A stretch of 64,000 nucleotides of DNA from GCA-2720975 sp964469565 (GCA_964469565.1 CAYXZD010000011.1:69766-133765), one strand, 5' to 3'. Counted from the first letter of the stretch, positions 43,954-53,784 are shown. Numbers and translations are program-made. Notes: generated by a model not told the origin, from the sequence alone.

Positions 43954-45242
43954 CCCGCCGGCAGCAGACCCTCAAGGGGCCCGTTCAGCTCGAAGGAATC
44001 GGCCTTCATTCTGGTGAAAACGTCAAGGTGCGCTTGCTGCCCGCTGACCCGGGAACGGGCGTGGAGTTCGTACGGACCGATTCCGATGACGCCGTGGCGA
44101 TCCCGGCTGTGATCGCCTATCACTCACCCAAAGATCGGCGCACGCGCTTGATGCGCGAGCGCAACGAGGTTGAGACGGTGGAGCACTTTCTCGCAGTCTG
44201 TAACGGATTGCAGATCGACAACGTGCGCGTAGAGATGTCCGCTGCGGAGTTCCCAGGCTTCGACGGATCGGCCATGCCCATCGTTGAGGGTATTGAGGCC
44301 GTGGGCCTCGTCGAGCAAAAGGAAGATGCGCGTTTGTTCAAGTTGGAGCAGCCCGTGTTTGTCCACGAAGGGGGTGCGACCCTTGTGGCCTTGCCCAGCG
44401 AGGGGACGGGGCTCTCATTGCAGTACGTATCATCCTATGAGGAACCTGGTGTGGAGAGCGGCACGTTTGAGGTCGAATTGACCCCCGAGTCCTTCAAGGA
44501 ACAACTAGCCAGTGCTCGAACTTTCTGCCTCGCCTCCGAAGTCGAAGCTCTGCAGGCTGCGGGCTTGGGCAAGGGTGCCAACCGTGAGAACACGGTGGTT
44601 CTTGGAGATGAAGAATCAGTGCAGCGTATGCCCCACGAGCCCGTGCGGCACAAGTTGCTGGATCTCGTGGGCGACTTGCACCTTCTTGGGTCCAATCTAC
44701 AGGCCCACATCATTGCCACCCGCTCGGGTCACCAGACCAATGCCGAACTTGTGCGTCGATTGGTCGACATCATGCAAGCTCAAGAGACGGGAGGGCTCAT
44801 TCAACGTGAGTCGGGCATGGATATTCGAGAGATTCTGCGCCAACTCCCGCACCGCTATCCCTTCTTGATGATCGACCGCGTCATCGAAGTGGAAGGATAC
44901 AAGCGCGCTGTTGCGATCAAGAATGTCACAGTCAACGAGCCATTTTTCCAAGGGCATTTTCCCGACCGCCCCCTGATGCCCGGCGTGTTGCAACTCGAAG
45001 CCATGGCTCAACTCGCGGGTATGTTGTTGCTACGTCGACTAGAGTACTCGGGCAAGCTGGCTGTGCTTTGGTCCTTGGACAAGGTCAAGCTGCGAGGGGG
45101 CGTTACTCCTGGTGATCAGCTGCGGCTAGAGGTGGAGACCATGCGCATCAAGGGTGAGACAGTCCAAGTACGGGGCAAGGGAAGTGTGGCCGGGCGCGCG
45201 GTCTGTGAAGCGGTTTTGATGTTCACGATGATTGAGGCTTGA
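43950..45242 (+). CDS. lpxC: LpxC-FabZ bifunctional fusion (UDP-acyl-GlcNAc deacetylase + hydroxyacyl-ACP dehydratase)
   Basis: 430 residues carrying two enzymes. Residues about 1-280 are LpxC, a zinc deacetylase. It has QTLKGPVQLEGIGLHSG at the start, a zinc ligand in ETVEHFLA, two more in VRHKLLDLVGDL, and the catalytic acid region near FDGSAMPIVEG. Residues about 290-430 are FabZ, with the hot-dog-fold LPHRYPFLMIDRV (catalytic His) and PDRPLMPGVLQLEAMAQ (catalytic Glu). The deacetylation is the committed step of lipid A synthesis, and the dehydratase acts in fatty-acid elongation. The fusion is known from Bacteroidetes and planctomycetes. A good SD (AGAGGAGGA) overlaps the end of lpxD. Confidence 0.96.
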   Translation: MTRRQQTLKGPVQLEGIGLHSGENVKVRLLPADPGTGVEFVRTDSDDAVAIPAVIAYHSPKDRRTRLMRERNEVETVEHFLAVCNGLQIDNVRVEMSAAEFPGFDGSAMPIVEGIEAVGLVEQKEDARLFKLEQPVFVHEGGATLVALPSEGTGLSLQYVSSYEEPGVESGTFEVELTPESFKEQLASARTFCLASEVEALQAAGLGKGANRENTVVLGDEESVQRMPHEPVRHKLLDLVGDLHLLGSNLQAHIIATRSGHQTNAELVRRLVDIMQAQETGGLIQRESGMDIREILRQLPHRYPFLMIDRVIEVEGYKRAVAIKNVTVNEPFFQGHFPDRPLMPGVLQLEAMAQLAGMLLLRRLEYSGKLAVLWSLDKVKLRGGVTPGDQLRLEVETMRIKGETVQVRGKGSVAGRAVCEAVLMFTMIEA

Positions 45243-45246
45243 ATTC

Positions 45247-46098
45247 ATGGGCACATCTATCCATCCCACCGCCGTGATCGATTCGAAAGCCGAGTTGGGC
45301 ACAGACGTCTCGGTGGGCCCGTATACGGTCATCGGAGCCGATGTATACATCGGCGATCGTACAGAGATTGGGGCCCACGTGGTCATCAATGGCACGACCC
45401 AAATCGGATCGGACAACATCATCATCGGCCAGACTAGCCTTGGCGGAGCACCCCAGGATTTTTCCTATCGCGGTGAGCCCACGCGATTGATCATTGGTAA
45501 CGGTAATACGATCCGAGAATTCGTGACGATCAACCGTGGCACCATCAAGGGGGGCGGGCAGACCCTAGTGGGGGACAATAATCTGCTCATGGCCTGCAGT
45601 CACGTGGGGCACGATTGTGAGATCGATGACCACACAATCCTCGGCAATGGTGTCCTCCTGGCCGGTCACGTGCGGGTTGAGCACCACGCAAACCTGAGCG
45701 GGATGGCCGGGGCGGTGGCCTTCGTTACCGTGGGAGCTCATTCTTATGTGGGCGCCATGACACGCATGTCCCGGGACGTTCCCCCCTTCATGATTGTCGA
45801 GGGACATGATTCGAGGGTGCGCGGCGTCAATGTTATCGGACTGGAGCGCTCCGGGTTCAGTCCCGAGGATTCGAGTGCGCTGAGGGCGGCCTTCCGGCGC
45901 GTGTTCCGCTCGGGCCAGCCCCGTCGAACGGTTCTCGAAGAACTGCGTGCAGAGGACTCCATCAATCCACATGTAAGGACTCTTGTCGAGGCGATGAGTC
46001 TGACTGAGATTGGCTACAAGGGCCGCTATCGCGAGAGCCTGAGGGAGGAGTTCAAACGCCTGGGCGTGGAACGTATCCTAGCGGGCAGTCCCAGTTGA
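45247..46098 (+). CDS. lpxA: UDP-N-acetylglucosamine O-acyltransferase
   Basis: 283 residues. The hexapeptide left-handed beta-helix begins TSIHPTAVIDSKAELG. The catalytic His lies in MACSHVGHDCEI, followed by the GGAPQDFSYRGEPT region that binds the UDP-sugar, and the C-terminal helical part. It acylates UDP-GlcNAc in the first step of lipid A synthesis. It starts five bases after lpxC-fabZ; the longer frame start at 45232 would overlap that gene. The cluster order lpxD, lpxC-fabZ, lpxA is the common arrangement. ileS follows 72 bases later. Confidence 0.96.
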   Translation: MGTSIHPTAVIDSKAELGTDVSVGPYTVIGADVYIGDRTEIGAHVVINGTTQIGSDNIIIGQTSLGGAPQDFSYRGEPTRLIIGNGNTIREFVTINRGTIKGGGQTLVGDNNLLMACSHVGHDCEIDDHTILGNGVLLAGHVRVEHHANLSGMAGAVAFVTVGAHSYVGAMTRMSRDVPPFMIVEGHDSRVRGVNVIGLERSGFSPEDSSALRAAFRRVFRSGQPRRTVLEELRAEDSINPHVRTLVEAMSLTEIGYKGRYRESLREEFKRLGVERILAGSPS

Positions 46099-46170
46099 CG
46101 GCCTAGGCCCGTGCGCTTGTTGGCCCCGTAGTTTCATTCTTACCCTTCCGGTTTCACCCTCCGCCCGCGC

Positions 46171-49100
46171 ATGCCCCTTCGACCCGTAGACCCCAGCGTT
46201 TCATTCACTCAGCTTGAACTGGCAACCCTGGATCATTGGGACGAGGTGGGAGCATTCGAGCGCAGCGTTCAGCAGAGCACGGCAGGATCCGATGCAGGCT
46301 CCGATGCAGGCTCCGCGGAGCACTTCACTTTCTTTGACGGCCCGCCCTTCGCTACGGGATTACCCCACTACGGCCACCTAGTCGGTAGCGTTCTCAAAGA
46401 TGTCGTACCGCGCTTTTGGGCCATGCACGGCAAGCGCGTGGAACGTCGCTGGGGCTGGGACTGTCACGGCTTGCCCGTGGAGAACGAAGCTCAAAAGGAA
46501 CTCAACCTTGCGGATTCGGCGGCGGTGCAAGCCCTAGGTATGCCTGCTTTCAACGAGGTGTGCCGTGGGTTGGTTTTGCGCTACACCGCTGAGTGGAAGA
46601 AGACGATTCTACGCCTGGGTCGCTGGGTGGATTTTGATGGGGGCTACCGCACGATGGACCCCGAATTCATGGAATCGGTGTGGTGGGTTTTTCACCAGTT
46701 GATGGAGAAGGGCCTGATTTACGAGGGGTATCGCGTGCAGCCCGTTTCGCCGGCCCTAGGCACGCCACTGTCGAACTTCGAAGTGGCGCTCGGCCCTCAA
46801 GAGCGCGACCCCGCCACGAAAAAGGACGGCCACAAGCGCGTGCAGGATCCGAGCGTGACGGTGCGCTTTCGGCTGGAGGACGAGGATGCCAGCCTCTGGG
46901 CTTGGACCACGACTCCGTGGACTTTGCCCTCAAACCTTGCTCTGGCTGTTCACCCGCAGGTCGAATACGTCAAAGTGCGCCTGTTGGACTCGGGCGAAGT
47001 AGCCTACCTAGAACCCTCGCGCCTTGCGTATTTGCAGGAGCGCGATCAGGTGGGGGAGAGTGAAGAACTGTTGCGCCTGCCTGGGGCGGATCTTGTGGGT
47101 CGCTGCTACCATCCGCTGCTACCATTTTTTGCGGACCACAAGGAAAACGATCAGGGCCAACGCCAGGCTTTCAGGGTCGTGGCCGCGGAGTACGTCGAGA
47201 CCACCAGCGGCACGGGTATCGTTCACCAAGCGCCTGCCTTTGGCGAAGAGGACTTCAAGGTCGGGCAGCGCGAGGGGCTGCCGTTGGTCTGCCCTGTGGA
47301 CCTGAGCGGCAAGTTCGACAGTAGCATTCCAGATCTGGAGGGGCTGTTCGCCAAGGATGCCGACAAGAAGATTATCGCGATGCTGAAGGATGCGGACGCC
47401 ATGGTCGTGCAGGACACGATTGTGCACGCCTATCCGCACTGCTACCGCACGGGTGGGCCCTTGCTGTACATGGCCATATCCACGTGGTTCATGCGCGTGG
47501 AAGGCATGGTGGATGGATTGCTGGCCAGTAATGCCCAAGTGAATTGGGTGCCGGAATCGGTAGGTAGTGGCCGTTTTGGCAACTGGCTCGCTGGCGCACG
47601 CGATTGGAACCTGTCGCGCAATCGCTTTTGGGGCACGCCGCTGCCCCTGTGGCGCTGCGACGAGGATCCAAGTGAGATGGTGTCAGTCGGATCTCGTGCG
47701 CAGCTGGAGGAGCTCGCGGGGCTAGAGGCAGGGTCGATTCGCGACCTACACCGTGAGCATGTGGACTCGATCACTTTCCCTTCCAAGCGCACACCTGGCG
47801 GCACGATGCGTCGCGTGGAAGAGGTCTTCGACTGCTGGTTCGAGTCAGGCTCCATGCCCTACGCTCAAAACCACTATCCCTTTGAGAACAAGGAGAAGGT
47901 CGAGGCTGGCTTGCCTGCGGACTACATCGCCGAGGGACTCGATCAAACGCGCGGGTGGTTCTATACCCTGACCGTGTTGGCGACGGCCTTATTCGAGCGC
48001 CCTGCTTTCAAGAACGTGATCGTCAACGGCATCGTCTTGGCCGAGGACGGCGAGAAGATGTCCAAGAGTAAGCAGAACTTCCCGGACCCGAATGTGGTGT
48101 TGGAGAAGTACGGCGCGGATGCGTTGCGCATTTATCTGATGAACTCCCCGGTCGTGCACGCCAAGGATTTGCGCTTTGAAGAAGCGGGTGTGGCTGAGCA
48201 TATTCGCTCGGTCATGCTGCCCCTTTGGAACGCTTACTCGTTCCTGACGCGTTACGCCGATATCCACAGCTGGCAACCCGATGGCAGCGAGCCCGATCCG
48301 AGCATCAACGAGCTCGACGGTTGGATACTCTCGCGATTGCAGACGTTGATCGCGAGCACGGAGACACATATGGCTGCCTACCACTTGCAGCGCGTGATTC
48401 CGTCCTTGCTTGGGTTCATCGAAGAACTTACTAACTGGTACATTCGCCGCAGTCGCAAGCGTTTTTGGAATGAGCAGGGCACGCGCATCGAGAGTGCAGA
48501 TGCCCTGAATGCCTACCGGACCCTGCATCATGTGGAGTTGACCTTGACCAAGGTGCTCGCCCCTTTCCTGCCGTTCATTACCGAGCAAATGTATGCAAAC
48601 CTGGCTGTCGGAGAGGGTTTGGATAGTGTTCATCTAGAGAGTTATCCCGTGGTGCGCAGTGAGTGGATTGACACAAATCTTGAGCAGCGCATGGAGTTGG
48701 CGCGTCAAGCCGTGAGTCTTGGCCGTGGTCTTCGCGTGCGTGCCGACGTTCGTACGCGTCAGCCCCTGCCTGGCCTGACCGTGGTGAGTGCCTGTCCCAA
48801 CGAGCGTGCGGCCCTCGAAGCTTCTTTGGGCATGATTGCCCAAGAGCTCAACGTGAAGAGCGTCTGTGTGAGTGGCGACGAGACGGCCTTTGTGACCTAC
48901 AGTGCGCGTCCCAATCTCAAGGTGCTCGGTCCCCGTTTCGGCAAGCAGCTCGGCCAGATCCGCACGGAGGTGGCCGAGCTGGAGAGCGCCGCCCTTGCTT
49001 CGGTGCTCGCGGGAACGGGTGTCGAGAGTCAGGTTGTGGAGGGATTGGTGTATGACGAGCAGACATTGTTGGTGGACCGCAATTCCCCTGAGGGCACGGC

Positions 49101-49464
49101 GACTGAATCCCGACAGGGCTTGACTGTGGCGCTTGATCTCACTCTTTCACCTGAGCTCATCGCCGAGGGCCTCGCGCGCGAGGTCATCAACCGCGTGCAG
49201 AATCAGCGCAAGGCTGCCGACCTTGCCCTAGACGATCGCATCGAGCTCGCGTTTATCACTGACGACTCCCAGCTGGCAGCTGCTATTCACCAGCACTGGG
49301 ACCTCATTTCAGGCCAGACCCTAGCCCTCGGTCAGGCCCCCTTCTTCAGCAAGTCCCAAGAGGACCCCCTCCCCGCTGCCATGGGCCCACGCGAGTCCTA
49401 CGACCTTGATGGCCGCGTCTTGTTCATAGCACTTGCCCACGGCTCAAGCTCAGTGAGACGGTAG
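46171..49464 (+). CDS. ileS: Isoleucyl-tRNA synthetase
   Basis: 1097 residues, full length. The class-I signature HYGH (GLPHYGHLVGS, near residue 70) and the KMSKS loop (GEKMSKSKQNFPDP, near 627) are present. So are the editing-domain motifs (WAWTTTPWTLPSNLALAVHP, TGIVHQAPAFGEEDF) and the anticodon-binding C-terminus. The RGWFYTLTVL and WGWDCHGLPVENEAQKELNL pieces fit the IleS2-like type rather than the common bacterial type. Two copies of TCCGATGCAGGC are embedded near residue 40, giving a Ser-Asp-Ala-Gly repeat. The ATG has no SD. Confidence 0.96.
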   Translation: MPLRPVDPSVSFTQLELATLDHWDEVGAFERSVQQSTAGSDAGSDAGSAEHFTFFDGPPFATGLPHYGHLVGSVLKDVVPRFWAMHGKRVERRWGWDCHGLPVENEAQKELNLADSAAVQALGMPAFNEVCRGLVLRYTAEWKKTILRLGRWVDFDGGYRTMDPEFMESVWWVFHQLMEKGLIYEGYRVQPVSPALGTPLSNFEVALGPQERDPATKKDGHKRVQDPSVTVRFRLEDEDASLWAWTTTPWTLPSNLALAVHPQVEYVKVRLLDSGEVAYLEPSRLAYLQERDQVGESEELLRLPGADLVGRCYHPLLPFFADHKENDQGQRQAFRVVAAEYVETTSGTGIVHQAPAFGEEDFKVGQREGLPLVCPVDLSGKFDSSIPDLEGLFAKDADKKIIAMLKDADAMVVQDTIVHAYPHCYRTGGPLLYMAISTWFMRVEGMVDGLLASNAQVNWVPESVGSGRFGNWLAGARDWNLSRNRFWGTPLPLWRCDEDPSEMVSVGSRAQLEELAGLEAGSIRDLHREHVDSITFPSKRTPGGTMRRVEEVFDCWFESGSMPYAQNHYPFENKEKVEAGLPADYIAEGLDQTRGWFYTLTVLATALFERPAFKNVIVNGIVLAEDGEKMSKSKQNFPDPNVVLEKYGADALRIYLMNSPVVHAKDLRFEEAGVAEHIRSVMLPLWNAYSFLTRYADIHSWQPDGSEPDPSINELDGWILSRLQTLIASTETHMAAYHLQRVIPSLLGFIEELTNWYIRRSRKRFWNEQGTRIESADALNAYRTLHHVELTLTKVLAPFLPFITEQMYANLAVGEGLDSVHLESYPVVRSEWIDTNLEQRMELARQAVSLGRGLRVRADVRTRQPLPGLTVVSACPNERAALEASLGMIAQELNVKSVCVSGDETAFVTYSARPNLKVLGPRFGKQLGQIRTEVAELESAALASVLAGTGVESQVVEGLVYDEQTLLVDRNSPEGTATESRQGLTVALDLTLSPELIAEGLAREVINRVQNQRKAADLALDDRIELAFITDDSQLAAAIHQHWDLISGQTLALGQAPFFSKSQEDPLPAAMGPRESYDLDGRVLFIALAHGSSSVRR

Positions 49465-49492
49465 GTACGGTGCTAGCCGGTATGCTGGGCGC

Positions 49493-49609
49493 ATGGTCAA
49501 ATGGCATCAACTGAAGGTGGCGGGTGGTTTGTTCTTGGGCTTGGCGTGCCTCGGGTTCTTGGCCCCGGGGGCGGTGGGGGTCGGCGGGCAGGAGCCTGAC
49601 GCTGTATGA
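49493..49609 (+). CDS. 38-residue signal-peptide-like ORF, probably a truncated gene
   Basis: An ATG at 49493 encodes 38 residues with a basic start (MVKWHQLKVAGG), a hydrophobic core (LFLGLACLGFLAPGAVGV) and a short polar end (GQEPDAV). It is a complete export signal with almost nothing behind it. The stop falls inside the first of two 15-bp tandem repeats. It may be the 5' remnant of a secreted-protein gene cut off by an insertion or deletion, or a real microprotein. No SD is obvious. Confidence 0.3.
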   Translation: MVKWHQLKVAGGLFLGLACLGFLAPGAVGVGGQEPDAV

Positions 49610-49626
49610 CTTGACGCTGTATGACT
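49591..49626. repeat. Tandem 15-bp repeat (copy A), related to copy B at 56787
   Basis: TGACGCTGTATGACT occurs twice, perfectly, at 49597-49611 and 49612-49626, preceded by GGAGCC. The same core (GGAGCCTGACG then TGACGCTGTATG) recurs at 56787-56818. The two lie on either side of the accessory segment in the same orientation. Confidence 0.75.
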
Positions 49627-49683
49627 TAGCTTGAGATCTGCGTGCTGCCGAATAGCAACGAGTGGGGATAGGATGGGTGGGTC

Positions 49684-51399
49684 ATGGTCCCTGCGCCTGG
49701 TCTTGCACTCGCCCCATTGATGGGCTTCATTCGACGTGGCAGTGTTGTAGCGTTGGTCGTCGGTCTTGTAGGCGATCTGGTTGCGCAGGATTTCGGCCCG
49801 CCTCAGGTCGTGAGTGCAACAGCGGATGGAGCCTTTGCCGTGTTTGCGGCAGACTTGGACGGAGACGGGGATGACGATGTGCTTTCGGCCTCGCTCTTTG
49901 ACGACACAATCGCGTGGTACGAGAACCGAGGGCTGGGCGTGTTTGGCACCCCGCAGGCCATTTCGACGAACGCTGACTGGGCCTTGTCGGTTTATGCCGC
50001 GGACGTTGATGGGGATGGAGATCTGGACGCGCTTTCAGCTTCATGGAACGATGACAAGATCGCGTGGTATGAGAATGGGGGGGGCGGGGTGTTTGGGACC
50101 GAACGGGTGATCTCTTCGAGTACACAGGGGGCAACGGCAGTGTTCGCTGCAGACTCGGATGGAGATGGCGATGCAGATGTGCTGTCGGCTTCAGCCTTCC
50201 TCGATGAGATTGCGTGGCACGAAAACTTGGGCGGCGGCAACTTCGGGCAGGCACAGGTCTTGACCTCCATGGCGAACGGCGCCAACTCGGAGCACGCGCT
50301 TGACCTCGATGGAGACGGGGACGTGGATGGGCTTTCGGCGTCGGAATTTGACAACGAGGTCGCGTGGTATGAGAACTTGGGCGGTTCGCAGTTCAGTGCG
50401 CAGCAAATCATCTCCAGCCAAGCGATTGGGGCCAAGTGCGTGTGGAGCGGTGACTTGGACGGGGATGGGCGTGCTGATGTGTTGTCGGCGTCCTACCTCG
50501 ATAACAAGATCGCGTGGTATCGAAACATGGGCGCTGGGTTGTTTGCCGCCGGCCAGACGATTACCAAGAACTTGCCAGGGGCTCAAAGCGTGCGCGTGGG
50601 GGATGTTGATGGTGACGGTGACTTGGATGTGTTGATGGCGGGCACCATAGGCAGTGGTCCTTCAAAGCAGGATCGCATCGCTTGGCAGCGCAATGATGGC
50701 AATGGCGGCTTTGGTCTCTTGCGCACCATTTCGACATCTGGCCGAGGTTCGGTGGCGGTGCATGCAAACGACCTCGATGGGGACGGGGATCTAGACCTGC
50801 TTTCGGCCGCTTGGAGCGATGACACGATTCACTGGTACGACAACTTGCTGAATCCTTTTGACTGCAATGGCAACGGCATTCCCGATGTCGATGATCTCGC
50901 CAGTGGTAGTAGTGCCGACTGTGATGGCAACGGACGACCCGATGAGTGCGACATTGCTGATGACCCCAGCCTCGACTGGAATGGAGACGGCCTGCACGAT
51001 GATTGCTCGGGGCCCAACTACTGCCAGAGCAGTGCAGCCCTGATGGCTGTCGCCGGATCGCCGTTGATCGCCGACAATGACTTCTTTTTGATTGCGAACT
51101 CGTTGCCAGTGAACGCATTTGGCTACTTCATGATGAGCGAGACCCAAGCCTTCGTGCCGGGATTGGGCGGCGGCCTTGGTACTCTGTGTCTAGGTGCGCC
51201 GATCTATCGGTTGGCTCGCCCTCCCTATGGTCAAGTGCTGAATTCCGGGGCCGGTGGAGCTTTCCAGTTCAGGCTCGATCTCACGATTCTGCCGCCGGGA
51301 GCCGGAATCCAGGTGGGGGACACGCGGAACTTCCAAGCGTGGTTTCGGCAGCCGCCGAGCACCGACACCAGCGACGGCTTGTCCGTGCTGTTTCGCTGA
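49684..51399 (+). CDS. Secreted VCBS/FG-GAP repeat protein with calcium-binding linker and shared C-terminal domain
   Basis: 571 residues. An N-terminal signal sequence (VVALVVGLVGDLVAQ) precedes about seven FG-GAP/VCBS blades of roughly 45 residues. The blades repeat the theme DLDGDGDDDVLSAS, DDTIAWYEN, then GVFG, across residues 35-390. A calcium-type linker follows (DCNGNGIPDVDDLASGS, DCDGNGRPDECDI, DWNGDG). The final 130 residues (CSGPNYC through SDGLSVLFR, with FFLIANSLPVNAFGYF) align with the C-terminus of the 837-residue FG-GAP protein. It is probably an exported surface protein. It follows ileS by 219 bases and precedes a convergent gene. Confidence 0.85.
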   Translation: MVPAPGLALAPLMGFIRRGSVVALVVGLVGDLVAQDFGPPQVVSATADGAFAVFAADLDGDGDDDVLSASLFDDTIAWYENRGLGVFGTPQAISTNADWALSVYAADVDGDGDLDALSASWNDDKIAWYENGGGGVFGTERVISSSTQGATAVFAADSDGDGDADVLSASAFLDEIAWHENLGGGNFGQAQVLTSMANGANSEHALDLDGDGDVDGLSASEFDNEVAWYENLGGSQFSAQQIISSQAIGAKCVWSGDLDGDGRADVLSASYLDNKIAWYRNMGAGLFAAGQTITKNLPGAQSVRVGDVDGDGDLDVLMAGTIGSGPSKQDRIAWQRNDGNGGFGLLRTISTSGRGSVAVHANDLDGDGDLDLLSAAWSDDTIHWYDNLLNPFDCNGNGIPDVDDLASGSSADCDGNGRPDECDIADDPSLDWNGDGLHDDCSGPNYCQSSAALMAVAGSPLIADNDFFLIANSLPVNAFGYFMMSETQAFVPGLGGGLGTLCLGAPIYRLARPPYGQVLNSGAGGAFQFRLDLTILPPGAGIQVGDTRNFQAWFRQPPSTDTSDGLSVLFR

Positions 51400-51572
51400 G
51401 GTAGGGCGGCTTTTCCCCATCGGGTTGGACTCCACGTTGGTGTCATGGTCGAACGCGATGCACCGGTTGCCTAGCGCTGGCCATCTGCAGCCACCCGCCT
51501 ACACGCAGCGGTGGATTCTGACCTGCGGAGCCTGATACGCATGCTGCTCGACGGCTCTGTGCATCTCCGTTT

Positions 51573-53744
51573 TCAGTCGCCCGTGCGAGTTCTATCAAGG
51601 ATGATCGTTAGGCTCTCGAGTTGATTCTCCAGTAGCGTGACGGCTCGGCGCGTGTCATCGAATCCTTCGCACGAGAGAGCTATCGAGTAAGCCCCAGCAC
51701 AGAGTGCTGGTTGAACACGGGAATACGCAACACCCTCACCAAGGACTGGATGCACGAGAACACTGTTCTTGTTTGTGGCCCCGCGGGGCGAACTGGCGAC
51801 AAACTCGACCGCGACCCTCCTACCCGTGGAATCGAAGACCTCGCACGTAGCAGGAAGCACAGTTCCTTGGGCATCGGTGACAAGAATCTCGAGCCTGCCC
51901 CCGGTCTTGAGATGCATTTGTAGCGGCGTTGTTTGATTCGAAAGTATGGTGAGTGTCTGTGACTCGGGGATCAAGGAGGAGGCGCTGTAGTCACTCCAGG
52001 TATCCCCTGCACGAATCCGGAGCTTCCACGTGCCGGCCGGCACCTTGGGGATGTCGAACACGCCGACATCACTGCGAGCGTGATGTAAGAAGAACGGCCC
52101 GGACTCTGGCCGATCGTCCAATCGATAGAACCCAATCCACGCCTCGGTGACTGGAGTTCCATTTGACATACGATGAGCCACGATTGAGGCTGCGCCTGTG
52201 CCCGAGGAATGATCTAGTGCCATCGGCAGAAGCACGCTCTGGCCATCTGGAGGAGTCAACGCATGAATCATGGCCTGCCCCCATCTTGGGTCGGTAGCCG
52301 TGACTTCAACCGAGATGCCTGGGGGCGTCTGGAACCTAACGATCCCCTCAGCATCGGTATAGCAGGCCGTTTTCGCCAAGGCCGCGCCGTTCTCGCCAAG
52401 ATGGCTCACGAACACCCTCACGTCTGACACTGGCTCGTCCTTGAATTCTAGGCGAATGTTCAATCGCGGGTCGGACAAGCAGAAGTCTAGATCCTCAACT
52501 GGAACGGTTACCCTTTGCGTCGATTGCCGTGCCATTCCAGCCAACCTACAGCCACTGCCGATCGATGCTGAGATGGAATAGATTCCGAGCGGAACAAGCC
52601 CGCCGGCGGAAAAGCGCGAGTCCTCAGAGAGAGGCAGTGCAATTGAATCGTGTTCGAACTGACCGTTGAGCCAAACTATGTGACGATTCCCCAGGCGGAC
52701 AATCTCGGCACCCGCTTGTGACCAATGATATTGAACGTTCACCGAAAGCCCGCTTAGGCTTCGATTGTGCGCGTCACGCAGTCGCCCTGATAGCGTGGCT
52801 CCCCGCTCTAGAGTGATGTTCCCTAGGTCCAACGATTCGAGATCCGCAAGGCGGATAGCCATCGTCCGGGGGCGATGGGCGTCGTCGAATAAAACCAAGA
52901 TGGACTCACCTCCATGACTGAGCGGGAGATCGAAATCACCACGGATGTCTGTGGTTGTCATTGCTTGGTAGAGCACAGAACTGCCGTTGCGAACAAATCT
53001 GGCGACGGTGCAATGGGGCAGGGGCGTGCCTTGCTCGGTCACGGCCCGGCCCATAATCGCCGTCGTCTTGGCAAGCGAGATGCTCACCTGTGTTGTCCAA
53101 TTGTGGGTTTGCCCGCTGCTTAGGGCTGCCACGGCTTGTTTGCCGAGAGTGATGCGCTTCATGGCAGATTTGTAACCGGCCAACGATGCCTCGACTTGGA
53201 GAGTGCATTTCGACGCATGCTCAGCACCCTCTCTCAGGATCTTGTCGGCATCAAAGAAACTCGTGAAGGTGGATTGAGCATCTACCCTTCCCGACCTCAT
53301 AGGCACCAAGTTTCCGCCTGAGGGTCTCACCCAATGAACGGTGACAATCGGGCTATCCAAGGGTGCGGCGGCAAGAGCCCAACCGTGAACGACAGCCCGA
53401 ACGGTCCAGGTGTTTGCCTGTGGGCTCAAGTTGATGGCCGTCACCCGTTTTGGTTCATCGGCAACCAGTCGATGATCGTAAGGACCTACCGATGCCAGAC
53501 CTCGATGGTCCCTAGGAATCGGTGTGCCTACTGCGCGAGGGAGCGTCGTATCCGGAGATGTCGGCGTAGCAGACCGGCAGAGGATGAAGACTGTGGCAAC
53601 CGCGACAACCGCAACAAAAGCGGCAAGGATTTTGAAATCGAATGGGCCTTTAGAAAGGGGCACAGGTGCACCTCTCAAAGGAGTGAACTGCACAGACTTC
53701 GTGATGCCCTGCGCGTCGTGCGCCACGGGCTGGCCCCGACACAA
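51573..53744 (-). CDS. Membrane-anchored protein with repeated carboxypeptidase-regulatory-like domains
   Basis: 723 residues. A single N-terminal transmembrane segment (ILAAFVAVVAVATVFIL, near residue 40) anchors it, with most of the chain outside. Repeated beta-sandwich segments of about 80 residues follow the CarboxypepD_reg pattern, for example AIMGRAVTEQGTPLPHCTVA, ATLSGRLRDAHNRSLSGLSV and a later LEILVTDAQGTVLPATCEVF. Base composition is more A/T-rich than that of its neighbours. It is preceded, 40 bases upstream, by the glycine-rich gene in the same orientation, so they are probably one operon. It is likely to bind carbohydrate or protein at the surface. I do not recognise a specific homologue. 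Confidence 0.7.
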   Translation of the reverse strand: MCRGQPVAHDAQGITKSVQFTPLRGAPVPLSKGPFDFKILAAFVAVVAVATVFILCRSATPTSPDTTLPRAVGTPIPRDHRGLASVGPYDHRLVADEPKRVTAINLSPQANTWTVRAVVHGWALAAAPLDSPIVTVHWVRPSGGNLVPMRSGRVDAQSTFTSFFDADKILREGAEHASKCTLQVEASLAGYKSAMKRITLGKQAVAALSSGQTHNWTTQVSISLAKTTAIMGRAVTEQGTPLPHCTVARFVRNGSSVLYQAMTTTDIRGDFDLPLSHGGESILVLFDDAHRPRTMAIRLADLESLDLGNITLERGATLSGRLRDAHNRSLSGLSVNVQYHWSQAGAEIVRLGNRHIVWLNGQFEHDSIALPLSEDSRFSAGGLVPLGIYSISASIGSGCRLAGMARQSTQRVTVPVEDLDFCLSDPRLNIRLEFKDEPVSDVRVFVSHLGENGAALAKTACYTDAEGIVRFQTPPGISVEVTATDPRWGQAMIHALTPPDGQSVLLPMALDHSSGTGAASIVAHRMSNGTPVTEAWIGFYRLDDRPESGPFFLHHARSDVGVFDIPKVPAGTWKLRIRAGDTWSDYSASSLIPESQTLTILSNQTTPLQMHLKTGGRLEILVTDAQGTVLPATCEVFDSTGRRVAVEFVASSPRGATNKNSVLVHPVLGEGVAYSRVQPALCAGAYSIALSCEGFDDTRRAVTLLENQLESLTIILDRTRTGD

Positions 53745-53784
53745 TCGTCAAGCGAAGAGTTAAACTCGTTCGCGTGTTGAAGAA

